From the NCBI GenBank assembly GCA_963921195.1, contig OY992536.1:2728001-2792000 (forward strand): a stretch of 64,000 nt of DNA. Direction: 5' to 3'. The notes under the pieces are model-generated. The model was not told the origin of the DNA. It worked only from the letters and a program-made list of their open reading frames with translations, and did not search any database. Within the stretch, counting starts at the first letter, position 1. Every line of letters starts with the position of its first letter. Shown in pieces: positions 11,058 to 20,996 of this stretch. The position numbers and the translations under genes are program-made. This DNA comes from Pegoplata infirma. Lineage: Eukaryota; Arthropoda; Insecta; Diptera; Anthomyiidae.

Positions 11058-11454
11058 TGCACAAAAAAAAACTTTATTACAAGAAAAAGTCTAATCCCAT
11101 TTTACCAATATTTAACATTTTCCTTGTTTTTAACAAAAAATTTTCGACCGAAATTTATTTTTTTTTTTGTAATTTTACAAATTTCCAACTTTTTTTTACA
11201 AAAACAAATCTATTAAATATACGAGAATTCCTTGTAAGTAAAATTACGAAAAAGTTTGTAATTTTTACTACGAAATCTCGTAAAATAGGAGGTAGCTAAA
11301 AATCTAGTAAAAACACGAAACCTCCTTGCAAGTTTTATCTCGTCAAAAATGTGTAAATTTACAATTTTATTGGTAAAAAGCTTGTAAAATTACAAGAAAT
11401 TGTTGTCAAATAGGAAACTTTTTCTTGTCGTTTTACAAGTTTTTTTTAAGTGCA
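11058..11454. mobile_element. MITE with TGCAC(T)TAAAAAAAACTT ends
   Basis: The left end TGCACAAAAAAAAACTT (about 11058) and the reverse complement of the right end, TGCACTTAAAAAAAACTT (about 11454), both lead into ACAAGAAA. The interior repeats TTGTAATTTTTACAA-like palindromic motifs. Non-coding. It lies between two larger CACTCAAAA-class elements. Confidence 0.5.
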
Positions 11455-11516
11455 GTCAATTTAACTAAAAATATTTAGCTAGCTTTTCGTTGAATGAATG
11501 TAGCAAAAAAACCGTA

Positions 11517-13005
11517 CACTCAAAATATTTTGTAGGCAAAAACAAATGAAAAACATATTTAAAACTAGTGATTAAATATTTGAAAACCATCCGAGTAATT
11601 ATTCATTTGTTTTAACAAACATAAACATTTATTTTTTACTGTTGACAAAATTTTCTAAAATAAATAACGTTAAACATTAAAAAATAACGTTCTTTTATTC
11701 TTTTTTTTCAACAAATTCGAAAAAATAACCTACGAATACATTAAAAATTAATAAAAGTTTTGTTATTTTTACCAACAAATTCCAAAAAACTAACCTACGA
11801 AAACATTAAAAATATTTTTTTTTCAATTTTCTATTTAAATTATTTTTTTCAATTTTCTACTGAAATATTTTTTTAAAAATTTTTAATAAAATTTTGGGGA
11901 ATCGATCCCGCAATGAACTACATTCTCTTGTCACTTGATACAAACATGTTTTTATATTTCTATAAATAATTTTTTGAATTTTTTTTCTACCACAAAATAA
12001 ACTACTTGTGTAGGTAGAAACTAATGATATCTCATTAAAAAATACCAACAATTAAAAAAAAATTACTTACACAAATTTAATGAATAACACCGCTCTACAA
12101 ATCTGAGGGTTGTCGCTGCGTTTTGGATGAAACCAAAAAAAGTTGATAGGGCTTGGTGCCCCGATTCCAAAACGGTCACTCAAATTTTTCTATCACGTCA
12201 CAATTTTGAGAAAATCGCGGTTAAAGTGTCAAAAAAGGCCCATTTTGACCATTTTTGAACCTCTATAAAAGAAGATCCTGACATGCAAATGACTTGCTAT
12301 CAAGCTCATTTGAAAGTGTGTAATTTTCTCTTTCAGACAAGATCAAATCTTCTTAAAATTTAATTTTCTAAAATGGTAAAAAAAATATAAGCCACAAGTG
12401 CTTTAAATCTAAAATTTACGTATGAATTTGTATGGAAATTTGTTAAAAAACACTGTGTTAATAAACTAAATATTGAAAAAATGGAAGGTTTTTTGCTAAT
12501 GATTTTTTTACCATTTAAGAAAATTAAATTTTTAGAACATTTTATCTTATCTTTAAGAGAAAATTACAGGCTTTCGAATGAGATTGATACCAAGTCATTT
12601 GCATGTCAGGATGTTATTTTATAAGCTTTTAAAAAGGGTCAAAAATGCCCTTTTTCGGCACTTAAACCGCGAATTACTCAAAATCCTGATGTGATAGACA
12701 AATTTGGGCTCCGGATTTGGAATCTGCGCAACAAACACTATCCAAATCACTAACCAGAATCCAATACGCATTTTCTTGTTGAGCTGTGTAATCAGTAGTT
12801 TGACTTACAGAACAAAAATAAATGCCTTTAAAAATTAAATGTTAATGAAAGTCTTTATTTTTTAGTGTGTTATTTTTGAAACAAAGGACAGAAGTAATCA
12901 TTAATAAAAACTGAACATCAAACAAATGTTTTTTCTTTTAAAAACGACTAAACGTAAAACTTTTTAAATAAACTACAAATAATTAATGATATTATTTTTT
13001 GAGTG
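11517..13005. mobile_element. TA-flanked CACTCAAAA-class element, 1.5 kb
   Basis: Ends CACTCAAAATATTTTG (11517) and ATTATTTTTTGAGTG (13005) are flanked by TA (11515-11516, 13006-13007). The subterminal parts are AT-rich with ACAAATG-type motifs on both sides. A separate 620-bp foldback lies inside at 12135-12755. No coding frame is present. Confidence 0.55.
12135..12755. repeat. 620-bp foldback nested in the element above
   Basis: ATCCTGACATGCAAATGACTT (12275 region) is mirrored by AAGTCATTTGCATGTCAGGAT (12595 region). GGTAAAAAAA/TTTTTTTACC and AAATCGCGGTTAAAGTG/CACTTAAACCGCGAATT also pair, so arms of about 260 bp flank a loop near 12440. Arm identity is moderate, so this is an older insertion. 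Non-coding. Confidence 0.75.
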
Positions 13006-13202
13006 TAACTTTAACTAAAAATTTCGTAACATTTTAACAAATTAACAAAAACAATTACTTGTATCCAGCTTAACTTTTTGTTAATTTACGCTAACTAAAA
13101 TTAACAAAATATTTTGTAAAAATTTTGTAAGTTTTTTTTAATTAAAAAAAAAATCAATTTTTAACTGGTTTATTATTCTTTATTAAATCAAATATTTTAA
13201 TG

Positions 13203-13503
13203 TCGGAATAGGTTCTAGGTCCTGCTATTGAACCCCGGGGACTAGAAAATTTATTTTTTTTTGGTTCGCCCCCATTCGTGGGTGTGCATATTGAAAAAAT
13301 ATTTCAATAATGATAAAATTGTATTACTGAAGTGCAAAACGCATAATAAATGAATTTATAAACATAAACCACGAGGGGGAAGTGACCACATTGACCTCCG
13401 CTCACCCTCCCCCCGGCCAAAACGACCCTGTAATTTTCTTTTGTCAACACGTTGGAGGGTTTAAAAAATTCAGCTCAGCCGAATTTAAAAGTTTTACTTG
13501 TTT
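13203..13503. mobile_element. Decayed mini-me-like fragment
   Basis: It contains GTTCTAGGTCCTG near the left and ends TTCAGCTCAGCCGAATTTAAAAGTTTTACTTGTTTTT, i.e. the 'GCCGAATTTAA...ACTTGTTTTT' terminus shared by other copies (15873, 23027). The (GTCY)n block is missing. C-rich text at 13395-13420 matches the 22900-22920 region of another copy. Confidence 0.45.
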
Positions 13504-13628
13504 TTACTTACGTGATTAGTGAGTGAGCATGATTAAATAAAATATTTGCGTGTGTGATTAGTTAGTGATTCGATTATTGTTTCCGTGAGTGAGTGTGAGT
13601 CAAAATCCACTTACGAACCTATCCCTAG
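13504..13628. mobile_element. GTGAGTGAG-family fragment
   Basis: Reading the reverse strand from 13628, TAGGGATAGGTTCGTAAG followed by a GATTTTGACTCACACTCAC segment aligns with the end of the hAT-like MITE at 2125-2366 (TAGAGATGTGGTCGTGAG...). The opposite end is not clear, so this may be truncated. Confidence 0.4.
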
Positions 13629-13680
13629 TTTAAAGTCCTGCACTTGGACTCAGCGGATTAGAAAAAGTCGGTTTTTGTTA

Positions 13681-14135
13681 CACAGAAAAAAACGAATTGT
13701 TATATTGACACCCATATTTGTGAATACAATTAACTTTTTCACTTAAAATGCTCCTATACGAAAATTTGTGATAAAAAAATGTAAAATAAATTGATAAACG
13801 AGTTTGTATTAGATCTCTAAAATTATTATTTGTATTGACAAACGTTCAAAATCTTAAATTTTTTTTTCAACAAAGAAATTTAACAAATACAAACAAAATT
13901 TGTTTATCTGACAAACGTAAAAAATCTTATTTTTTCAACAAAGAAATTCAACAAACACAAAAACTATTTGTTGACATGATAAAATAATTTTGAAATAAAA
14001 TTACTTGACTAAATTTGTTGAAAAAAAAAATCAAAATTTTGTATTATGGACTAACATGCGGCCGATTTTACTAAATGTTTGGTTGATTTACAATTGATGT
14101 TTGTTGATTTAAGTTAGACGATTTTATTTTCTGGG
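13681..14135. mobile_element. TA-flanked CACAGAAAA-class MITE, 455 bp
   Basis: Ends CACAGAAAAAAACGAATT (13681) and TTTTATTTTCTGGG (14135) are flanked by TA at 13679-13680 and 14136-14137. The interior repeats AACAAA/TTTGTTGA motifs. The same CACAGAAAA(A)CGAATT terminus appears inverted at 52600, where it closes a much larger unit. Confidence 0.55.
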
Positions 14136-14149
14136 TACAATTCTAAATT

Positions 14150-14368
14150 TTAATTGCACAATACCAATTCTTAGCAAACTGAGTCTGCCAGATTTTTCTG
14201 CTAAAATAAGCAGATTTTTTTGCTGTTTTGACAGATTTCTCTGGTGATTTCACCTAGATAATCATGACAGATATTCTGTTAAAATCAACAGATTTTTCAT
14301 ATGGCTCAAAATGGTTGTATTTTCAGCAGATTTTTTTGCTGATTGGACAGATAATATATTTTGAGTGT
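14150..14368. repeat. CAGATTTTTCTGCT-motif repeat
   Basis: Alternating CAGATTTTT, TCTGCT and AGCAGATTTTTTTGCTG motifs form several overlapping small palindromes. The right end is ATTTTGAGTGTA (CACTCAAAA class). The same motif family recurs at 48110-48275 and 63835-63930 and inside 4018-4939. Confidence 0.45.
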
Positions 14369-15434
14369 AGTATTCATAGCCATTACCAAGTTTTTGCTGG
14401 GTATATATTTTTATTTATAATTTTTTTTTATTTTTAAGAAAAGTTTTAAATTGGGTAAATTTTAACAAATTTGTTCAGACCCAAAGCATAACTAAAGGTT
14501 TGTTACTCAAATAAAGTCAATATTTTGTAAAATTCTTGTCTTATTTATAATAAAATTTATACTTTGTTTATAGAGATAAATGAAAAAAACATACATTTGT
14601 ATATCTTTTTTTTTTGGGTATTTTGTAATTTATTACACCACAGTTTTTTGGCTAAATTTACTGTTGTTTTATTTTGTTACTTTCCCTATTATTTTTTGTA
14701 GCACTACATTTTTTGCCCAGCATTTATTTGAATGTAAGTGAATTTTTATATGTGTATGTGGGTATAAGTGTGTAGAATTGGATGTGTTTGTGTGTGTCTA
14801 GTATATTATACGGATATAGAAACATAAGCCGGAAATAAATGTGAAAAAAATGAAGTTTATTATTAAAAAACAAAAAAAAAACTAAAGAGAATTTGTTGTT
14901 GCAAATTGAAAAAAAATATTATTCAGAAACAAAATCCAAGAGGATATTTTTTTTAATATTTTTATTTTACATTTCTTCTTTTTTTTTACCGCCAACACTT
15001 TACGGAAATCAAGTGCACTTTATTTCCTAGTCATATATTTTTATTCTGAAATTCCAGCAACCAACGATCCAACCACCCACTGGAAAAGTACACACTCACA
15101 ATTGTAACTACAATTTATTTTTTCCTTTTTTTTTTTGTGTGCAAAATATGTAAATAGTTACACAACACAAGGTTATGAAATAAAATTTATGTTTGACAAC
15201 AACTTCCTGATGATTTGAATTTTTTAATAGAACCAGGGTTGCCAAAAGTGAAGTTAAACTTAAATAACTGTAGCGTTTAAAGTCCAGATTCAATTTAAGG
15301 TGTCAAAAAGGATGTTGGAAAAAGTACGAAAATCAAACGTATTATTTCGACAGAAACTGGAGCAGTTTCAAACAAAGCGGAATCTACAAAATGCTTAAAC
15401 TCGGGACCTAATGCCTAATTTGGATTACATTTTT
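14369..15434. other. AT-rich DNA with a short GT-rich tract
   Basis: Nothing gene-like. A (GT)-rich degenerate tract lies at 14750-14800 and a minus-strand 61-codon frame at 15108-15293 has no recognisable domain. Confidence 0.45.
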
Positions 15435-15873
15435 TATACCCTACACTCTAGTGATAGATATATTCATGATCCTCGTTCGATTCTAAGACGATCTAGCGAT
15501 GTCCGTCCGTCTGTCTGTCTGTTGAAAACACGCTAACTTTTGAAAGACTTTACGGAGGCTCCTGAAGTTTGGCATATATGTTGGGCATTTACCTGGTCAG
15601 GTTGGTATTGCAATCCAGCGCAATTGGTCAAGTGGTTCAAAAGTTACGAGCAAAAGGGTGAATTTCGGCAAGGAGTTTTCACGAATTTACGAGATAAAAA
15701 ACACGATAACTTTCTAAAGGCAATTCTGAGGAAAAAAGTTTTTTTACACAAAATAAAATATTTCTAATGAAAAATGTTATTTTTTCACTCTAGAAAATTT
15801 ACTATAACTTAAAAAGGGCATTGTGAAGGGTATTCATAGATTCGGCCAAGTCGAATTTAACTTTCTACTTGTT
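15435..15873. mobile_element. mini-me-like element
   Basis: Starts TATACCCTACACTCTAGTG, then the core GATTCTAAGACGATCTAG and GTCCGTCCGTCTGTCTGT (a GTCY tract, 15500-15522), and ends GGCCAAGTCGAATTTAAC...CTACTTGTTT. It is the same family as 33591-34553 and 58863-59600. The 75-codon frame at 15540-15767 is a by-product of the element, not a gene. Such elements are non-coding and were described as a source of microsatellites in dipterans. Confidence 0.7.
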
Positions 15874-15889
15874 TATATTCGTCATGGTT

Positions 15890-16260
15890 CAAACTATGGG
15901 CTTTACGGAAAGAAAAATTTCCCACATTTTTCGATATATCTAAAATCGCAGAATTGATTGTACAATTTGTAAAATGTTCCTCATAGTCCAACTAAAGTTT
16001 TACGGAAAGTAAAAATTGTACACGCCCACTTTATTGATACACATAAAATCGCAGAAGGGCAAGACCGTTTTATGTAAATACAAATTGTCCACACCCACTT
16101 CTTCAACCACTTTTTTCAGTTTATCCAAAAACGTATCACTTGAGATAGCTCCAAATAAACATTTTTTGAAAAGAAAAATTGTCCAAATGATAAAAATCGT
16201 TAGGTAATTTTAAGAGCAAGTTTAAATTTTCAAGGCCACTTTTGTCAAAATATGTGAAAT
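15890..16260. repeat. Degenerate tandem repeat, about 90-bp period
   Basis: TTTTACGGAAAG(A/T)AAAA followed by a CCCACTT-type segment recurs three to four times with drift (15905, 15995, 16070, 16165), each copy also holding an AAAATCGCAGAA- or AAACGTA-type segment. Non-coding. Confidence 0.45.
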
Positions 16261-16479
16261 CACAATAAGCCCAGCAAAACTTTGATTACCAAATAAGGTA
16301 TAAAATAAGGTATAGAATAGCTAATTTTATACCATGCTGCCTTAATGATTTTAACATGGGATGAGACTCAAAGTAATGCATAATTTTAGCTGCTCAATCT
16401 CACATTTAGCTTGTCAAAGGGAAGAGGGAAAACAGGACGTTTTTCATTTTTTGAGGATTTTTCCCATTTCTTCAAAAGA

Positions 16480-16640
16480 AACTATATGAACTTTTAATAC
16501 AGTTTTATTTTATGTGCTATGGCTGATGGTTTTTTTTTTTAAATCAACTTTCAAAAAATCTATGCAAAAATCTGAAATTTAAAACAAAACTTTTGTTAAA
16601 ATAGACTTTCTATTTTTCCTTGGTACGGGCCATTATTTAC
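16480..16640. repeat. Dispersed repeat, inverted copy of 40710-40874
   Basis: Reverse complement shares AAAGTCTATTTTAACAAAAG and TTTAAATTTC then TTTTTTGAAAGT with 40735-40800. The flanks differ, so this is a second, more decayed insertion of the same small element. Confidence 0.55.
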
Positions 16641-17462
16641 TAAATATTTTTAAGTGTTCAGTTTAAATTTAAGACATTTTTTAAATTTGATTATCGTTTT
16701 ATAAAAAAAATAAAAGAATCAAATCGTTTCCTTTTGTTTAATCAGGCTTAACATTAAGATTTCATGCTTGACTTCAAATCACAAAAAAGTCCTTTTGATA
16801 TAATATTAACATTGGTCTAACATTTTTAGCTACCTGAATCTGTGGCTAAATGTAATTTTGCTACGCATCTTTGAGTTTGTTAAAGATTTTTATAGCAAAA
16901 AATGTCAAGGTTTTTCCTGTTTTTGTTCACGCAAAACATCAATATTAAGTAAGATGTTATAAGATGATTTTTATAATATAAAAATAAACGAAAAATCTGT
17001 AAAATGTTATTTATTAAAACAGCTGCATATTTAAAGAAAAATTAAATTTATAGCAGATGCTAAAAAATATTGAGATCAATTTAAATTTTTTTATTATTTA
17101 TTAGTATTTGTTTTTAAAGAGAAGTGTAAAAAATCATAGAACTCCCTTTAATTTATATTAGATACTTGTTAAAATTTTAACTTGAAAATTTCTAACAACT
17201 TCCTCATTTGTATCAACTTTTATTTTTATGTAAGGTGGCACTACTTTATAGGAACATAGTTTAAGACAACAATTTCTTTTAAATGTACTTAAATGATTGC
17301 CGGGGAAAATATGGAATTTGGAAATTCCAACTAAAATTCAAAAAACATTAATATCAATTATAAAATAAAAAAAAAAATAAGCAATACTTAGAGGAGTGTA
17401 TAAAAAATTAGTCAAAAAATATTTTCTTAAATATTTTTTAAGATTTTCGAAAGATTTGTTAC
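16641..17462. other. AT-rich DNA, nothing recognised
   Basis: No gene, RNA gene or shared repeat recognised. Confidence 0.45.
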
Positions 17463-17935
17463 ACTAGTGATAGAGGGTATATATAGGTTTGTCATTCCGT
17501 TTGTAACACCTCGAAATATCGGTCTAGAACCCCATAAACTGACACAACTTTTGAAACCGATGTCTTCCGATCGGGATGAAATTTGCACCAAGGTTAGTCC
17601 TATTGGAAAGTCTGAGTTAAAGGGGATCGAAATTTGTTATTTTGGGCAAAGAGGTGTTTTTTCTCAACCATGTAACTTCTTACCTATTGTTTTTAGCAAA
17701 TTGTGTCCCAAATAGTTTAGATAGCTATTTCTTCATTTCTTCAGTCTTTCGAAAAAAAAAAAATTATAAAAAAAAAAAAAAAATTTTGATTTTTTTTTCT
17801 TAAAAATCCAAAACTTTTTTCACTTTTTCTTCAAATCGGGCCCTTTTTTTGATTCAAAAGAACGCATAGGTCATTTCCTTTAAGAGCTATGGAGTCTCTT
17901 AGTGGGATGCGAGTGGGATATCTATGAATTTTTTT
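17463..17935. mobile_element. mini-me-like end plus dispersed segment shared with 41.5 kb
   Basis: ACTAGTGATAGAGGGTATAT, TTTGTCATTCCGTTTGTAAC and CGAAATATCGGTCTAGAACC are the AT-side terminus of the mini-me-like family. The continuation (AAAGAGGTGTTTTTTCTC, ATGTAACTTCTTACCTA, GTCCCAAATAGTTTAGATAG, CCTTTAAGAGCTATGGAG) is paralogous to 41515-41760. The 82-codon frame at 17467-17715 is therefore repeat-derived. Confidence 0.6.
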
Positions 17936-18642
17936 TATTTCTAACTTAGGAACACAAAAAACGGTTCTTTAATTTGCACTATTAGGCGTGGGATAGCTCA
18001 ACGGTTTCGCTTTCGATCCGGGACACCCTCTAATTTTGATAGGTTCAAAAAAAAAGGCATGAGCAAAAAAATAAGGGCGGTGGGGTGGGGCCATAGGCTC
18101 CTCATCGGGGTCAAAATTGGGCGTAAAGAGGTAAAAATCCTCAAAAAGCCCCACAACTGCCCTATAACTGCCCATGGAGGGGTGCAATGTGAGACCGACC
18201 TCCATTAATTTTCTGCCCCCAACATTTTTCTTGAATATAACTAACCTCTATTTCCACTTCCTAAGGGGGCTCCCATACAAAATGATATTTTTATAAAATT
18301 TGCTCCTACCGCTCTAACTGTCCATATGGTGCCCCTAGAGAAGTAAAATGTATGACCGACCCCAATATTTTTTCAACTCCAACATTTTCAACTCTTAAGA
18401 GGGTCCCCATATATATTTTTTTTATATTTTTATTAGTTTTTAAAAAAACATGTGTTTATAATGTATGGGAGCCCCCTTAGGGAGTGGTGATAGGGTGTTA
18501 TAATGTTCGGACAAAATGTTGGAAACTAATATTTGCCTCCCTCGGAGGCACGGTAGGGGCTGTTGGAGCTGATTTAATAAAACAAATTTATAAAAAATAA
18601 AAGAAATGTGTGGGGACCACCTTAAGGGTTTAAGATACATTG
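17936..18642. repeat. GC-richer degenerate repeats with inverted copies
   Basis: CCTAAGGGGGCTCCCATAC (18259) recurs inverted as GTATGGGAGCCCCCTTAGG (18462). A looser version TTAAGAGGGTCCCCATATA (18396) recurs inverted near 18612. These compose degenerate units of roughly 150-200 bp. Local base composition is clearly richer in G+C than its surroundings. The minus-strand frames at 17969-18205 and 18440-18640 lie in these repeats and are not supported as genes. Confidence 0.5.
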
Positions 18643-19033
18643 TACACTAAGAAAGTTATGTCATTAACTGTTTGTTGGTTATTTTAATAAGTAATCTGTA
18701 AAGTTATTTTAAAAGAAAAATCACTTATTTTATAAAGGAATTATTTTTTTACTATTTCTGTAGTTTAAAAAATATAATTTACTGTCTTAAAAACGAATTT
18801 TCTGTAACATTCATTTTCGGCAGTAAAAAATTTCGTCTATAGTTTTACTATTTTTCAATACAAAATAAGTGAATATTTTTTAATGTTTTGGTTATTCATT
18901 AAATTAACATTTAAAATTTACTGTAATGTGTTTTTATTTTAAATGAAAAAACATTGGAACGGTTTTTAAATAAAATTTCATTTGTTTTATGTGAATATTC
19001 ACTGGAATTTACCTACATAATTTTTTGAGTGTA
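18643..19033. mobile_element. TA-flanked CACTAAGAAA...TTTTTTGAGTG MITE (empty-site copy)
   Basis: The unit TACACTAAGAAAGTTATG to CATAATTTTTTGAGTGTA is collinear with 25548-26182 throughout, including CATTAACTGTTTG, AAATCA(C/T)T(T/A)ATTTTATAAAG and GTGAATATTCACTGGAAT. This copy lacks the 239-bp insert present in the other and so gives its empty site (TTTCTGTAGTTTAAAA). Flanked by TA. Confidence 0.8.
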
Positions 19034-19037
19034 GGTA

Positions 19038-19242
19038 CACAGAAAAAAATAAAAAAAAAAAATTGAGTAAATTTTTAATACTATTGAGTAAAAAAACTAC
19101 TCAATTTTGCACCAGTAAACGATTTAATAGTATTGAGTAAATTTTAAATAAAAATTTATTAAATGTTTGAAAAAAAATTTGAGTAAATTTTTAATTGACA
19201 CAATTAAAAATTTACTTAAACTTTATTACATTTTTTGCAGTG
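19038..19242. mobile_element. Small CACAGAAAA-class MITE
   Basis: Starts CACAGAAAAAAATAAAA after TA (19036-19037) and ends TTTTTTGCAGTG. Both subterminal parts share TTGAGTAAATTTTTAAT, and ACTATTGAGTAAA repeats inside. It abuts the previous MITE, with only four bases between their ends. Confidence 0.5.
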
Positions 19243-19270
19243 CTATCCCACTAAAAACGACTGCTTCGCC

Positions 19271-19325
19271 GTAAGCAGGTTTGTAAGGGAATGTTGAGTT
19301 GACATTCCCTTACAAACCTGCTTAC
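19271..19325. other. Perfect 24-bp stem, 7-base loop hairpin
   Basis: 19271-19294 is the exact reverse complement of 19302-19325 (GTAAGCAGGTTTGTAAGGGA... against ...CCTTACAAACCTGCTTAC), with loop TGAGTTG. Flanking GCC/GGC could extend the stem after a small bulge. It could be a transposon structural hairpin or a small-RNA precursor; nothing in the sequence decides. Confidence 0.85.
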
Positions 19326-19616
19326 GTATGGCATGATATTTGGTCGCAATGTCTCACTTTAGAGCATTTCATCCGAGCGCTTATTTCAGCGCAATAAAAA
19401 TGTAATGAAATCATACCTTCTTAGAAGCTTACTAGGTGCATTTTTGTAAGCATATTCGAAACTTTTGTTTTCACTTTTGCACATGCGTACACGTCCGTTC
19501 ACAAAAAAACAGAATATCAACTGAATTAAAAATATATTTTTTTATTGCGTCATCCAAATTTTCATTTTGTTTGATGCTCGTTAGTCGTCGTATACTTTAT
19601 AGTTTTTTCTCTCTGC

Positions 19617-19752
19617 CTTACGGTAGTGCATGCTAAATGCACTACAGTAAGCGAATGTATTTAAAAATGTCTGTTTGTATTCGTAATTTATCGAAAAATT
19701 TATATTTCTATCTCTGCGTTATAGTAGTGCATCTAGTATGCACTACTGTAAG
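19617..19752. other. Two tandem hairpins sharing the core GTAGTGCAT...ATGCACTAC
   Basis: CTTACGGTAGTGCAT...ATGCACTACAGTAAG (19617-19651) and GTTATAGTAGTGCAT...ATGCACTACTGTAAG (19718-19752) are each near-perfect 15-bp stems with loops of five or six bases. Both are preceded by CTCTGC, so the hairpin module has duplicated. The second stem extends further (ATTTCT/AGAAAT). Confidence 0.75.
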
Positions 19753-19916
19753 ACAGAAATATCTATGTGCTGAAGACGAAGCGCATGTATATGCCAGAAA
19801 AATTATGAACTGCTTCCACAATCTCGATTATTTTTTGCTGGGATATGTATATGAAGCGAGACGAAGTATAACACTGACCATATATTAGGGCCAGCAACTC
19901 GGACCGAGCCAGCTAG

Positions 19917-20894
19917 TTTTAAAATATATATATTCGCTGGTGTTGCCATGTATCCTCCAAAAAATTACAAAAGTTTAAAGGGGTTTATTTTTGATTTCGC
20001 GGGGAATGCTGGAGCGACACATTTCTACTCGCAATAACTGAAAACAAATTCATTTATTATAATTTTTACATTTAATTAATTTTTTTTTTACATTTTTATT
20101 TCCATTTCCACAAAAGGGCCGTCCCAAAAAAAGTGACATTTTATAGTCCCTGGGTCTAAGTGCAGTACTTTTAACTTATTCTGAAATAAACATGTTTAAC
20201 AGTTAAAAATTCGAGTTTTCAGATGTCGGTTTAGTTTAACAAATTCATCAAAGTGCTTAACCATTTCGTCCAGAATTAATACAAAATTCAATTTTAGAAT
20301 GAAGTGCCACCCTAATATGCATACATACGCGTATGTTAATGAGTAATTTTACACCTTATTGTTGTCGCCTAATGTTGGCGTCGTGAAGTGTGTAAATGAA
20401 TGAGTGCGTATCTGTTATTGATGATTTCAACATTAATGTTTAAACATCCTTATTTTAACACCATCCTCAAAATAAATAACGCTATGTTTGTAAAACAATT
20501 AGAAACTCATAACATGTGTTGAAAGGAAACAGGAAATTTGAAACCAAATTTTTGAGATTTTTCATTTTATTTTTTGGTGTATTGGGAAAAAATTAAGATA
20601 CTCTTACACTTCACTTAATGAGTATGATAAATAGAGGTTAAATGCCAACTAACTATGGGTTATGCTAAAGAAATAATCAAATTTCTACTTTATGATTCTG
20701 TTTTTTTTTTTTTAAATACATGTCTGTGTTTGTATAACTGATGTTTGGTACAATGAATGATTTAAGTTAAGTATGCAATTTTAGTCTTAAATCTATCTAT
20801 GATCTATTATTATCCCCAGCTCATCCTTATGTATCATCTGTTTGCTTGTATATGTATGTGTGTGTAAGTACTTTGCAACATACAACATACATGC
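19917..20894. other. Apparently single-copy AT-rich DNA
   Basis: No shared repeat or gene recognised. Composition is a little less repetitive than the surroundings. Confidence 0.4.
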
Positions 20895-20996
20895 TAGGGT
20901 AGAGCAAATTTATATTTTTTTGAATTTCAAAAACATCGGGGTCGGAAAAGTTTCCTCTTAGGGTCGATATTAACCTACAAAAATTTTGTCCTGTAG

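Larger units (their letters stand above)
19246..19916 (+). mobile_element. Helitron-like candidate, hairpin-rich
   Basis: A TC start after A (19245) and a CTAG end before T (19917) fit insertion between A and T, as Helitrons do. A small stem CTCGG-A-CCGAG (19898-19908) lies eight bases before the CTAG. The terminus GGACCGAGCCAGCTAG resembles the GGCGGGCGAGCTAG end at 46242. No Rep/helicase coding is present, so it would be non-autonomous. Without other copies this is tentative. Confidence 0.4.
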
